Shown here one piece after another: positions 17,465 to 25,758 of a stretch of DNA of 64,000 bases. The translations under genes were made by a program, and so were the position numbers. The stretch's first letter is position 1, and each line of letters opens with the position of its first letter. The stretch covers positions 372,001 through 436,000 of the forward strand of contig JAXGSB010000001.1 in NCBI GenBank assembly GCA_040765295.1, in the 5' to 3' direction. This stretch comes from Scatomorpha sp040765295 (GTDB taxonomy: Bacteria > Bacillota > Clostridia > Oscillospirales > Oscillospiraceae). The notes under the pieces were generated by a model. The model saw only the letters and a list, made by a program, of their open reading frames with translations, made no database searches and was not told where the DNA came from.

Positions 17465-18523
17465 ATGCAGGATAACAAGAAACAGATTCTGGTTATTTTC
17501 GGCGGCTGCTCGCCCGAATATTCGGTGTCTCTATCCTCGGCCTCGGCCGTAATTAAAAATATTAACAGAGAAGACTACGGTGTTTTGCTTATGGGAATAA
17601 GCAAAGATGGCAAAACCTACCTCTACGAGGGCAATGTCGATGACATCGAGCCCGATAAGTGGCTGAACAGCGAAACCTGTACCAGAGCCATGATTTCCCA
17701 GGAAAGAGGAGAGGGCGCAGTTCTTGTTTTCAGAGAAAGCGGAATAGAGAGCTTCAGGGTAGACCTTGCCTTTCCCGTGCTTCACGGTCAAAACGGAGAG
17801 GACGGCACTATACAGGGACTTTTGGAGCTTGCCGGAATTAAGATCATAGGCTGCGGCACACTCTCGTCTGCGCTCTGCATGGACAAGGTCAGGTCGCACA
17901 AGCTGGTATCGTTAGAGGGCATCACGGTACCCAAGGGCATAGTTATCGAGTGTATTGAGGAGCTCGAGAGGGCAAGGCTTTTTGCAAAAGAGCTCGGCTA
18001 TCCTATAATAGTTAAGCCCATCAAGGCAGGCTCGTCCTACGGCGTAAGCAAGGTGAAGGAGGAAGAAAAACTTCTTGAGGCCATAGAATACGCCTTTAAA
18101 TTCGACAACAGAGTCATGATAGAAGAATTTATAGATGGCTTCGAGGTCGGCTGCGCGGTCATGGGCTACAGTAAGCCCGAAACAGGCGAGATAGACGAGA
18201 TAGAGATAAGCGGCGATCTTTTCGACTTTTTCGAAAAATACAATCTTGTCACATCCAAGATTCATGTGCCGGCGAGAGTGAGCAGGGAAAAATCCGACGA
18301 ACTCAAAGAAGCTGCCAAGAAGATATATCTTGCGCTCGATTGCAGCGGCTTTGCCAGAGTCGATATGTTTGTGCGTAAAAACGGAGAAGTGGTCTTCAAC
18401 GAGACCAACACCATTCCCGGATTCACAAGCCATAGCCGCTATCCCATGATGATGAAAGCGATAGGACTCGGCTTCAGCGAGCTTGTTGCCCTGCTTATAA
18501 AAAAAGCTATAGAAGAAGGCTGA
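17465..18523 (+). CDS. vanG-like: D-alanine ligase of the VanG/VanE (D-Ala-D-Ser) type
   Basis: The 352-residue ATP-grasp ligase resembles VanG closely along its length: IFGGCSPEYSVSLSSASAV near 12, VDLAFPVLHGQNGEDGTIQG near 99, GCGTLSSALCMDKVRSHKLVS near 129, KPIKAGSSYGVSKV near 180, EEFIDGFEVGCAVMGY near 219, the loop DFFEKYNLVTSKIHVPARV near 252, and NETNTIPGFTSHSRYPMMMK near 318. ATP-Mg residues (ExN) are intact. It joins two amino acids for the UDP-MurNAc-pentapeptide; by similarity the second could be D-Ser. It heads a tight operon (2-bp gap, then an 11-bp overlap) with an acyltransferase and a racemase. The upstream region has an extended -10 (TGGTATCAT near 17407) and AAAAGGAG before the ATG. 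An ordinary Ddl role is the alternative. Confidence 0.85.
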   Translation: MQDNKKQILVIFGGCSPEYSVSLSSASAVIKNINREDYGVLLMGISKDGKTYLYEGNVDDIEPDKWLNSETCTRAMISQERGEGAVLVFRESGIESFRVDLAFPVLHGQNGEDGTIQGLLELAGIKIIGCGTLSSALCMDKVRSHKLVSLEGITVPKGIVIECIEELERARLFAKELGYPIIVKPIKAGSSYGVSKVKEEEKLLEAIEYAFKFDNRVMIEEFIDGFEVGCAVMGYSKPETGEIDEIEISGDLFDFFEKYNLVTSKIHVPARVSREKSDELKEAAKKIYLALDCSGFARVDMFVRKNGEVVFNETNTIPGFTSHSRYPMMMKAIGLGFSELVALLIKKAIEEG

Positions 18524-18525
18524 AA

Positions 18526-19002
18526 ATGAGTTTTATGAACAGCCTGCGCGATTGGTCGCGCGGCGACTATATGGGCCGTTTCTGGTGCCTTTTCAGGCTT
18601 AGAAACAGATGTAAGAACAAATTTTTTAAAAACATACTCACCCTCATACTAAATCGCAGAGCCCACAGACACGGCGGATATGTCGGAAACGGGGCGATTA
18701 TAGAGGGAGAACCCTCGTTGCCACACGGTCTGCACGGGGTTTTCATCTCCAGATATGCAAAAATTGGTGAGGGTTGTCGTATATATCAAAATGTAACAAT
18801 AGGCGAGGTAAATCACAAGGCGCCCGAGATAGGCAAAAATTGCTTCATAGGTTCAGGCGCCGTGATTGTCGGCGATATTAAAATAGGCGACAATGTGAAA
18901 ATCGGAGCGGGAGCGGTAGTCTTTAAGGATGTGCCCGAGGGCGCCAAGGTCCTAAGCCCCGAGCCCCGCGTGATACTCAGAGAGGAAGAATATGACAGAT
19001 AA
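18526..19002 (+). CDS. Hexapeptide-repeat O-acyltransferase (CysE/serine acetyltransferase-like)
   Basis: The 158-residue protein has a short helical N-terminus and a left-handed beta-helix of hexapeptides: GNGAIIEGEPSLPHGLHGVFISRYAKIG near 58, CRIYQNVTIGEV near 85, IGKNCFIGSGAVIVGDIKIGDNVKIGAGAVV near 103. The HGLHG histidine is like the catalytic His of serine acetyltransferases, but the protein lacks their long N-terminal domain, so it may act on another hydroxyl or amino group. It sits between the VanG-like ligase and the racemase, with its last 11 bases overlapping the racemase start; this suggests a cell-wall or serine-linked role. Activity is inferred from fold only. Confidence 0.75.
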   Translation: MSFMNSLRDWSRGDYMGRFWCLFRLRNRCKNKFFKNILTLILNRRAHRHGGYVGNGAIIEGEPSLPHGLHGVFISRYAKIGEGCRIYQNVTIGEVNHKAPEIGKNCFIGSGAVIVGDIKIGDNVKIGAGAVVFKDVPEGAKVLSPEPRVILREEEYDR

Positions 19003-20119
19003 ATCCCGTGGCAGAACATGGCTTATTAACGATTCAAAGAAGCTTGAGCAGAATGTAAGGGCATTTCAAAGCGTGCTCCCGAAGGGCGCTGAACTTATGC
19101 CGGCTGTCAAAGCCGACGCATATGGACATGGCGGTGTACTCGTTTCAAAAAAACTTAACGAGTTCGGAGTAAAGGCCTTCTGTGTGGCAAGCGCAAAAGA
19201 GGGCGCCCGGCTTCGAGCCGGAGGCGTTGAGGGCGAGATACTGGTACTCGGCTATACGTCAAGAGCCGATCTCAGTCAGCTAATCGAATTCGACTTAATC
19301 CAAACGGTTATTGACCTTGACTATGCCAAGATGCTCAAGGACTGGGGAAAAAAAATAAAAGCCCACATAGGTATCGACAGCGGCATGCACAGGGTGGGAG
19401 AATTCAGCAACAGAACAGAGGAAATTGCCGATATTTATAAGATAGAAAATATCGAAATAACAGGCATCTTTACCCATCTCAGCTCTGCCGATTCCGATAA
19501 TCCCGAACACATAGAGTTTACAAAAGAGCAGGGAAGAAAATTCAGGGAATGTCTTGATGATCTTCGAGCCAGAGGCTGCAGCTTAGGCAAGATTCACTCC
19601 CTAAACACCACCGGCCTGCTCAGATATTCCGATTTCGGCGGAGATTACGCCCGTGTCGGCATAGGTCTCTACGGTTATATGGAAACGAGAGCGCAGCTTT
19701 TAAGTTGCCCGGTGAGCTTAAGCCCCGTCATGAGCATACACACAAATGTCGAGGCTGTAAAAGAGGTTAAAAAGGGCGATGCCATAGGCTATGGCTGCGC
19801 CTATAAGCCGGAAGGCCCGGGCGTTATCGCCGCCCTCAGCATAGGCTATGCCGACGGGTTTCCCAGAGCTATGGGCAACGGTGTGGGGGAGGTAATAATA
19901 AACGGCAAAAAAGCGCCCATAGTCGGCAGAATCTGCATGGATCAGTGTATGGTGGAGGTAAGCAAAATAAAAGATATCAAAGCGGGAGATGTCGCCACGG
20001 TAATAGGCCGCGAGGGCAATGCTGAGATAACGGCCTATGATATAGCCGAGAAGACAAACAGCATAACGAACGAAGTTCTAAGCCGCCTGGGCGCGCGCAT
20101 AGAGCGCTTCATGGACTAG
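18992..20119 (+). CDS. alr: Alanine/serine racemase with VanT-type asparagine
   Basis: The 375-residue PLP enzyme has the Alr fold: PLP lysine in PAVKADAYGHG (Lys40), AHIGIDSGMHRVG near 132, the catalytic tyrosine region AIGYGCAY near 262, SIGYADGFPRAMG near 281 and VGRICMDQCMVEV near 308. At the site equivalent to Tyr354 of Geobacillus Alr (sequence INYEV) this protein has ITNEV (Asn360). In VanT serine racemases that tyrosine is also replaced by asparagine, which widens the site for serine. It lacks VanT's membrane domain and so is cytoplasmic. It is the third gene of the ligase operon and would supply D-Ala and perhaps D-Ser to it. Plain alanine racemase remains possible. Confidence 0.9.
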   Translation: MTDKSRGRTWLINDSKKLEQNVRAFQSVLPKGAELMPAVKADAYGHGGVLVSKKLNEFGVKAFCVASAKEGARLRAGGVEGEILVLGYTSRADLSQLIEFDLIQTVIDLDYAKMLKDWGKKIKAHIGIDSGMHRVGEFSNRTEEIADIYKIENIEITGIFTHLSSADSDNPEHIEFTKEQGRKFRECLDDLRARGCSLGKIHSLNTTGLLRYSDFGGDYARVGIGLYGYMETRAQLLSCPVSLSPVMSIHTNVEAVKEVKKGDAIGYGCAYKPEGPGVIAALSIGYADGFPRAMGNGVGEVIINGKKAPIVGRICMDQCMVEVSKIKDIKAGDVATVIGREGNAEITAYDIAEKTNSITNEVLSRLGARIERFMD

Positions 20120-20176
20120 CCGTCGGAAGCTCTCGGGGAAAATATAATTAAACAATCGTAAAAAACAAAAAAATAA

Positions 20177-20218
20177 ATGCAAGTTTTCCTTGCATTTTAA
20201 TAAAACTATGGCTATAAT
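20177..20218 (+). promoter_or_regulatory. alr terminator overlapping the rpmB promoter
   Basis: ATGCAAG (20177-20183) pairs with CTTGCAT (20189-20195) and is followed by TTTAAT, a short terminator. The second arm supplies the -35 TTGCAT (20190-20195), then 17 bases and TATAAT (20213-20218), a good sigma-A promoter for rpmB. Confidence 0.7.
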
Positions 20219-20264
20219 ACTAAGGCTTAGCAAAGCCAAGTAACAGCAGAGTGGAGGGATTATT

Positions 20265-20453
20265 TTGGCAAAGTGTCTTTATTGCGGCAAGGCTGTCACC
20301 TTTGGTAACAACGTCAGCCATTCTCACAGACGCTCCAACCGTGCTGTGAAGCCAAATATCAAGCGCGTCAAAGCAGTGGTAAACGGAAGCCCCAAGAGAG
20401 TTTACACCTGCACACGCTGCCTCAAAAGCGGCAGGATCGAGCGCGCCATATAA
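20265..20453 (+). CDS. rpmB: 50S ribosomal protein L28 (zinc-binding form)
   Basis: The 62-residue protein starts MAKCLYCGK and has the L28 core FGNNVSHSHRRSNRAVKPNIK and CTRCLKSGRI. The two CxxC pairs mark the zinc-binding C+ form. Start is TTG at 20265 with GGAGGG seven bases upstream. It is monocistronic, with the promoter described at 20190-20218. Confidence 0.96.
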   Translation: MAKCLYCGKAVTFGNNVSHSHRRSNRAVKPNIKRVKAVVNGSPKRVYTCTRCLKSGRIERAI

Positions 20454-20499
20454 AAGATATCGATAAGCGTTACAAGCTTGCTGCGGCGAGCTTTTTCGC

Positions 20500-21330
20500 T
20501 TATTTTGGGAAATTATATAAATCTATCTCAAGGCTCTCTTTTTCAAAGAGCCTTATTTTATTTTCTATAAACAGCGATTTGATCTGACCGCCGGAAAAAA
20601 CGGCCTCAGCCCTTAAAGCTCCGCCCTCTTGGAAAATATCACCCGAAAAGCTGCCGTTTTTAAATGCAAGGTATGAAGCTAAGGCAGCCGTGCCCGAGAC
20701 GCAGCTTTTCTCTAAAAATAAAGTGCAAACTTCTCTTACAAATACCAAAGGCAAAATCGAGGTATTTTCAGAATCAAAAAAAATAAGTCCCAAGGCTTCG
20801 GTTTTAAGCTCACGGGCTTTTTTGTCTAAAAAATCAATAAACTTAGGTTCCGCAGTTCTTTCGGAATCATAATAGGCAGAGTCTAAAACAATGTGGCAAA
20901 TGCCGGGGAAGCGCAGCAGAAAGCCGCTGCACTTTTTTCCGAAAAGCTCTATTTCATACGGACGAAGCTCTTCGGGGGCAGGCATCTCAATGCGCCCGAG
21001 ATAAAATCCGTCCTTTTTTTGAATAAAAGAGCGTACAGGGCTCTTAGCCCCGCTCACCTTGAGCGTAACTTCTCCGCTGTTTAAGCCTTTCAGCTCCGTT
21101 ATGTAAGAAGACAGCGAGAGCGAGGCGTTTCCGCAGAACTCTCCACCCGACATCTCCAAAACAGCGTCATAGCCCGGTGAAAAAGAGACAAAGCCCAGCT
21201 GCTCTGCCCAGGAATCTCGAAAAGCCATTAGCTTTTCAAAGACCCCGGCTCTCAAAGTCTCTTCGACAGGGCTTAAAACCAGTATTGTGTTGTTGCCCGA
21301 GGGCGATGCCCTCAAAAAATCTATCAGCAT
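20500..21330 (-). CDS. CntK-like amino-acid racemase (DapF superfamily)
   Basis: The 276-residue protein is like histidine racemase CntK of staphylopine synthesis: SPSGNNTILVL near residue 9 (CntK has PSGNMTILV), MSGGEFCGNASLS near 60 with the first catalytic Cys, and EKSCVSGTAAL near 206 with the second. True DapF enzymes have different surroundings at both cysteines. CntK racemises L-His to D-His by a two-base thiol mechanism. The glycine usual after the second Cys is Val here (CVSGT). It begins five bases after the ATPase gene of an amino-acid ABC transporter and is the last gene of that operon. No nicotianamine-synthase-like (CntL) or CntM gene is present in the window, so a simpler amino-acid racemase role coupled to uptake is inferred. 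Confidence 0.75.
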   Translation of the reverse strand: MLIDFLRASPSGNNTILVLSPVEETLRAGVFEKLMAFRDSWAEQLGFVSFSPGYDAVLEMSGGEFCGNASLSLSSYITELKGLNSGEVTLKVSGAKSPVRSFIQKKDGFYLGRIEMPAPEELRPYEIELFGKKCSGFLLRFPGICHIVLDSAYYDSERTAEPKFIDFLDKKARELKTEALGLIFFDSENTSILPLVFVREVCTLFLEKSCVSGTAALASYLAFKNGSFSGDIFQEGGALRAEAVFSGGQIKSLFIENKIRLFEKESLEIDLYNFPK

Positions 21331-21334
21331 ATTT

Positions 21335-22090
21335 TCAAGAGTTAAAGCGCCTTAAAAATGCGCGTGTCCTTTCATTTTGGGGATTTTTTATAAGCTCCGC
21401 TTCGCCCTCTTCCACAATAAGGCCGTTGTCCATAAACACAACCTTGTCCGAAATGTCGGCGGCGAAGCTCATTTCGTGGGTGACAATGACCATGGTCATG
21501 TCCTCCTCGGCAAGCTGCCTCATAACGGAAAGTATCTCTCCGGTGAGTTCGGGGTCAAGAGCGCTGGTCGGCTCGTCGAAGAAGAGAATCTGCGGCTCCA
21601 TGCACAGGGCTCTGGCAATTGCCACTCTCTGCTGCTGGCCGCCCGAAAGCTCAAAGGGGTAGGCGTCTTTTTTGTCTTCAAGACCCATGGAGCTCAGTAT
21701 TTGAACGGCCTTTTCCTTCACATATTCAGGGTCTTTTCTAAGCACCGTAAGCGGAGGGTCGGTTACATTCTTAAATACCGAAAAATGCGGAAAAAGGTTG
21801 AAATTCTGAAAAACAAGGCCGAAGTTATGCTTTATTATTTTCAGCTTTTGCGGCGGAGCGTAAACAGCCGCTCCGTCTTCTTCCCGCGCAGCATAGTCGC
21901 CGGAATAGGCGAGTTCACCCGAATCCATCCGTTCCAAGAGGGTGGCGCAGCGGAGAAGGGTGGACTTTCCCGAGCCCGAAGGTCCTATAATAGAGCAGAC
22001 CTCCCCCTTCTTAACCTTTACGGTGATGCCTTTCAGCACCTCAAGATCGCCAAAGCTTTTTTTGCAGTTCGTTATCTCAAAAACATTCAT
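21335..22090 (-). CDS. Polar amino-acid ABC transporter ATP-binding protein (GlnQ/HisP type)
   Basis: The 251-residue ATPase has Walker A GPSGSGKST near 36, Q-loop VFQNFNLFPHFSV near 93, signature LSGGQQQRVAIARAL near 148, Walker B ILFFDEPTSALDPE near 168 and the H-loop VTHEM near 203. The PTSALDPE sequence and size are those of amino-acid importers. A small insert (about 66-85, REEDGAAVYAPPQ) is typical of HisP-like members. It starts 3 bp after the permease stop and is followed after five bases by the racemase gene. Confidence 0.93.
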   Translation of the reverse strand: MNVFEITNCKKSFGDLEVLKGITVKVKKGEVCSIIGPSGSGKSTLLRCATLLERMDSGELAYSGDYAAREEDGAAVYAPPQKLKIIKHNFGLVFQNFNLFPHFSVFKNVTDPPLTVLRKDPEYVKEKAVQILSSMGLEDKKDAYPFELSGGQQQRVAIARALCMEPQILFFDEPTSALDPELTGEILSVMRQLAEEDMTMVIVTHEMSFAADISDKVVFMDNGLIVEEGEAELIKNPQNERTRAFLRRFNS

Positions 22091-22093
22091 AGC

Positions 22094-22741
22094 TCACCTG
22101 TAATAAGCATATCTGAGCTCGATTCTTTCCATAATATAAGAGACCAGATAGTTGAATATGTAATAGAATGTACCGGCTATAATAAAAGGCATAAAGGTGC
22201 TGTGCGATGCCGAAATCAGCTTCGAGATGGAGAAAACCTCCTGATAGGCCAGCGTGTATGCCAAGGATGTGTCCTTAACAAGTGTTATAACCTCGTTTGT
22301 CACCGAGGGCAGGACTATCTTGGTTAGCTGAGGCAGAACAATCTTAAAAAAGGTCTGAAACTTGCTATATCCCAAAACGGCGGCCGCCTCATATTGTCCC
22401 TGAGGTATTGATAAAAAGCCGCTTCTGTAAATCTCGGCAAAATATGCCGCATAGTTTAATACAAAGGCCAGCATAAGAGCGGTGAAGCGGTAGCCTCTGA
22501 TGTTCATGCCGAAAAGGAAAAAAGGCCCGAAATACCAAGCCAAAAGCTGAAGCATAAGCGGAGTGCCGCGCATTACCGAAATAAAAACTCGGGTTGGAAC
22601 CCTAATTAAGGCGAACTTCGAAGCTCTCATGAAGTATACCACAAAGCCCAGCGGCAATGAGAGCGTTATTGTAAAAAAGAATATCGAAAGCGTGCGGGGA
22701 ATTCCCACCCCTATTGTAATAAGCATGTTTTCTAAAGACAT
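22094..22741 (-). CDS. Polar amino-acid ABC transporter permease (HisM/GlnP type)
   Basis: The start at ATG 22741 has GTGAGG eight bases upstream; a GTG at 22753 would itself lie on that site. The 215-residue protein has about five membrane segments and the amino-acid permease motif: RGTPLMLQLLAWYFG near 60 and the coupling segment EIYRSGFLSIPQGQYEAAAVLGYS near 102. It forms the membrane channel, probably as a homodimer since only one permease gene is present. It lies between the binding protein, from which it is separated by an attenuator hairpin, and the ATPase. Confidence 0.92.
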   Translation of the reverse strand: MSLENMLITIGVGIPRTLSIFFFTITLSLPLGFVVYFMRASKFALIRVPTRVFISVMRGTPLMLQLLAWYFGPFFLFGMNIRGYRFTALMLAFVLNYAAYFAEIYRSGFLSIPQGQYEAAAVLGYSKFQTFFKIVLPQLTKIVLPSVTNEVITLVKDTSLAYTLAYQEVFSISKLISASHSTFMPFIIAGTFYYIFNYLVSYIMERIELRYAYYR

Positions 22742-22754
22742 TTTATACCTCACA

Positions 22755-22789
22755 GAAAAAAACGCGGCTGCGGAAGAGCGCAGCCGCGT
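22755..22789 (-). terminator. Attenuator/terminator between binding protein and permease
   Basis: On the minus strand ACGCGGCTGCG and CGCAGCCGCGT form an 11-bp perfect stem with a 6-nt loop, followed by seven T. Placed after the binding-protein gene, it would let that gene be made in excess over the permease and ATPase, a common arrangement in binding-protein transporters. Confidence 0.88.
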
Positions 22790-22804
22790 CGCGTTTTTCG
22801 AGCT

Positions 22805-23632
22805 TTAGGGCTCCATAATCAAATAGTCGTATATGTCGGGATATTTTTTGCCAATCGCCTCGAAGGTGCCGTCTTTCTTTAGCTCGGCTATGGCTTTTTC
22901 AACGCTGTCCCTGAGCTCCGTATCGCCGAGTCTAAAGCCTATGCCATACTGCTCGGTGGCCAGATCCTCGTCTAAGAATACGAGATTGGGATTTTTGCTG
23001 ATCTGGAAGTTGCCCTGTGTAACGTCAATAACAACTGCATCCATGGCTCCGGCGTTCATATCCGCAATGGCAGCCGTGTATGTTTCATAAGTCGAGAGTC
23101 CCGCAAAGCTGTCTTTCAGCTCCTTCAGCTTACTGCCCTCTTTCGCATTTGTCAGCATATCATAGGCCGAGGTGGCTCCCTGAACGGCTACTTGCTTGCC
23201 TGCGAGGTCTGCCAGAGTTTTAATCTCGCTGTCTTTGGGAACGAGAACCTTCTGGGTGTTGTCGGAATAGGGCTTTGACCAGAGATACAAGTCCTCACGG
23301 CCGTTTATAGTAAAGCCCGACCAAATGCAGTCGCAGGCGCCGGAGTTAAGCTCCATGTCCTTTGCGTCCCAGTTAAAAGCCACACCCTCATATTCCCAGC
23401 CAAGCTTCTCGCAAACGGCCTTTGCAAGCTCAACGTCGAAACCTCCGTCCGTGCCGTCCTCTTGGATAAAGGAATAGGGGGGATAATCCTTGTCATAACC
23501 GTGCTTAAAGACAAATACTTCTGCGGCAGGCTCTGCGCTTGCCTCGGCCTTGGGCTCGGCAGGTTTTGCCCCGCAAGCTGCCAAAGAGAAAATCAAAACT
23601 AATACAAGTAGAGTGTAGATAAACCTTTTCAT
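22805..23632 (-). CDS. Amino-acid ABC transporter substrate-binding lipoprotein
   Basis: Start at ATG 23632 (MKRFIYTLLV, AAAGGAG upstream); a longer frame to 23707 has no such site. The 275-residue protein has a lipobox LAAC near residues 17-20 and the SBP_bac_3 fold: HGYDKDYPPYSFIQEDGTDGGFDVELAKAVCEKLG near 46, WDAKDMELNSGACDCIWSGFTI near 88 and QYGIGFRLGDTELRDSVEKAIAELK near 225. The GFDVELAKAV and DCIWSGFTI elements bind the ligand's alpha-amino and carboxyl groups in this family. It is lipid-anchored outside the membrane and is the first gene of the operon with permease, ATPase and CntK-like racemase. Ligand unknown; histidine is suggested only by the racemase. Confidence 0.92.
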   Translation of the reverse strand: MKRFIYTLLVLVLIFSLAACGAKPAEPKAEASAEPAAEVFVFKHGYDKDYPPYSFIQEDGTDGGFDVELAKAVCEKLGWEYEGVAFNWDAKDMELNSGACDCIWSGFTINGREDLYLWSKPYSDNTQKVLVPKDSEIKTLADLAGKQVAVQGATSAYDMLTNAKEGSKLKELKDSFAGLSTYETYTAAIADMNAGAMDAVVIDVTQGNFQISKNPNLVFLDEDLATEQYGIGFRLGDTELRDSVEKAIAELKKDGTFEAIGKKYPDIYDYLIMEP

Positions 23633-23695
23633 TGTTCTGCTCCTTTCGGTGACTTTCACCGCGAGATTTACTCGCCAAAAATTTAGTACATTAGT

Positions 23696-23723
23696 ATGAT
23701 AACACATTAGCGAAATAAAGCAA
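23696..23723 (-). promoter_or_regulatory. Promoter of the amino-acid ABC operon
   Basis: On the minus strand TTGCTT (23723-23718), a 16-nt spacer and an extended -10 TGTTATCAT (ending 23696) precede the binding-protein gene by about 65 bp. Confidence 0.55.
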
Positions 23724-23814
23724 GCCCTTTTTTAAAAATTTTTAAAAATATTTTTTAGCTTAAATAAGGTCAGGAAATCCGCGCCCCTAAAGCAGCTTTA
23801 GGAGATAAATTTAT

Positions 23815-23843
23815 TTGATTGAAAGCGCCGTTAAATGTATAAT
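23815..23843 (+). promoter_or_regulatory. Sigma-A promoter of mnmG-mnmA
   Basis: TTGATT (23815-23820), 17 bases, TATAAT (23838-23843), 35 bp before mnmG. A palindrome CCTAAAGC-AGCTTTAGG lies just upstream (about 23786-23802). Confidence 0.8.
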
Positions 23844-23877
23844 CAAATGGCAAAATATATGGAAACGATGAGAGAGC

Positions 23878-25758
23878 ATGAAAAAATACGAAGCCGGAAA
23901 ATGTGATATAGCTGTTATCGGAGCAGGCCATGCCGGGATAGAGGCCGCAATAGCGGCGGCGAGACTCGGCATGAGCGTTATCTGCTTTTCAATAAATCTC
24001 GACAGTGTCGGGAATCTTCCCTGCAATCCCTCAATAGGCGGCACGGCAAAGGCGCAGCTCGTCAGAGAACTCGATGCCCTCGGAGGGCGCATGGCCAAAA
24101 TTGCCGACAGAGCCGCCATACAATACAGGGCGCTCAACACCGGCAAGGGGCCGGCGGTCCGCTCAACAAGGACGCAGACCGACAGGCGCCGTTACCAAGA
24201 GCTCATGAAACATGAACTGGAACAGCAGGAAAATCTCAGGCTCATTCAAACGGAAATAGTCGAGGTCGAGTGCCAAGACGGAAAGCTCAGCGCCGTAATA
24301 TCCTCGGGCGGCGGAGTTTACAGCTGCCGCGCGCTCATAATCGCAAGCGGAACCTTCCTCGGCGGAATTATAACCGTGGGCGAGAACAGGATAGAATCCG
24401 GACCCGACGGGCTAAAGCCCGCGACAGAGCTCTCTAAAAGTTTAGAGTCTTTGGGACTTCCGATGCGGCGTTTCAAGACAGGTACGCCTCCGAGGATAAA
24501 CAGAAGGAGCGTAAACTTCGAGCTCATGGAAGTTCAAGAGGGCGACAGCGACCCCATTCCTTTTTCCTATTCCACAGATTTCGAGCCGAACAATACAGCC
24601 CTCTGCCATCTCACCTACACAAACGAAAAAACGCACGAAATTCTAAGAGAAAACATTTCCCTCTCTCCGATATATTCCGGAGTTATAGAAGGCGTCGGCC
24701 CGCGCTACTGCCCCAGCATCGAAACAAAGATAATGGTTTTCCCCGATAAAAAGAGACACCAGGTGTTTTTGGAGCCCATGGGCGAGAACACCGAAGAACT
24801 CTATGTTCAGGGGATGAGCTCGTCCATGCCCGAAGAAGTTCAGCTTAGGGCTATGAAGAGCATAAGGGGCTTGGAGCAGGTGGAAATCAGCCGCTTCGGC
24901 TATGCCATAGAATACGACTGCATCGACCCGAGGGAGCTATATCCCACAATGGAGCTTAAAAGTATAGAGAACATATACGGCGCAGGTCAGTTCAACGGCT
25001 CCTCGGGATATGAGGAAGCGGCCGTGCAGGGCTTTGTGGCCGGAGTAAACGCCGCAAGAAAACTCAAGGGTGAAGAGCCCTTTGTCCTCGAGCGCTCCGA
25101 CGGCTACATCGGCATACTAATAGACGATCTATGCACCAAGGGAACTCCCGAGCCTTACAGAATGCTCACCTCGCGCTCGGAATACAGGCTCATACACAGG
25201 CAGGACAATGCCGACATACGCATGAGAGAAAAGGGATATAAGCTGGGACTTGTTAGTTTAGAGGAGCTTAACGAAACTCTGGAAAAGTACAAGCAGGTGG
25301 ATGAAGAGATAGCCCGTCTCGAAAAATTTCACATCGGCCCGACAAAGGAGCTCGAGGAACTTTTAGATACTTTCGATGAAAAGCTCCCGCCTTCGGGAAT
25401 CTCCCTTGCAAGCCTTATCCGCAGGCCTCGTGTAACTTACGAAAGCCTAGCCCCCTTCGACCCCGAAAGACCGCAGCTGAGTAAAGAAATCATAGAGCAG
25501 GTAGAGATAAACATTAAATACGAGGGCTATATAAAAAGACAGCTCAAGCAGATAGAGGAGTTCAAAAAGTCCGAAGGGAGAGCGCTTCCCGAAAATCTCG
25601 ACTACAGCGAAATTAAAGGGATGCGCACCGAGGCGATAGAAAAGCTCAGCCATATAAGGCCTAATAACATCGGCATGGCCTCCCGTGTTTCGGGCGTTTC
25701 TCCGGCAGATATGGCGGCGCTCATGCTGCACTTGGAAAAGAGAGCGCGAGGCATATGA
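23878..25758 (+). CDS. mnmG: tRNA uridine-34 carboxymethylaminomethyl modification enzyme MnmG (GidA)
   Basis: The 626-residue flavoprotein has the FAD motif VIGAGHAGIEAAIAAARLG near 13, CNPSIGGTAKAQLVRELDALGG near 49 and GKGPAVRSTRTQTDR near 90, and the family blocks GTFLGG near 157, RFKTGTPPRI near 197, GPRYCPSIE near 275 and GQFNGSSGYEEAAVQGFVAG near 372. The C-terminal helical domain (PEYRMLTSRSEYRL near 423) binds tRNA. With MnmE it makes the cmnm5 group at wobble U34. Here its last four bases overlap mnmA, coupling the two steps that modify the same nucleotide. mnmE is not in the window. Confidence 0.97.
   Translation: MKKYEAGKCDIAVIGAGHAGIEAAIAAARLGMSVICFSINLDSVGNLPCNPSIGGTAKAQLVRELDALGGRMAKIADRAAIQYRALNTGKGPAVRSTRTQTDRRRYQELMKHELEQQENLRLIQTEIVEVECQDGKLSAVISSGGGVYSCRALIIASGTFLGGIITVGENRIESGPDGLKPATELSKSLESLGLPMRRFKTGTPPRINRRSVNFELMEVQEGDSDPIPFSYSTDFEPNNTALCHLTYTNEKTHEILRENISLSPIYSGVIEGVGPRYCPSIETKIMVFPDKKRHQVFLEPMGENTEELYVQGMSSSMPEEVQLRAMKSIRGLEQVEISRFGYAIEYDCIDPRELYPTMELKSIENIYGAGQFNGSSGYEEAAVQGFVAGVNAARKLKGEEPFVLERSDGYIGILIDDLCTKGTPEPYRMLTSRSEYRLIHRQDNADIRMREKGYKLGLVSLEELNETLEKYKQVDEEIARLEKFHIGPTKELEELLDTFDEKLPPSGISLASLIRRPRVTYESLAPFDPERPQLSKEIIEQVEINIKYEGYIKRQLKQIEEFKKSEGRALPENLDYSEIKGMRTEAIEKLSHIRPNNIGMASRVSGVSPADMAALMLHLEKRARGI

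Noticed and set aside
21377..22327. 316-codon open frame on the plus strand across the ABC ATPase and permease genes
   Set aside because: Shadow of well-supported minus-strand genes.
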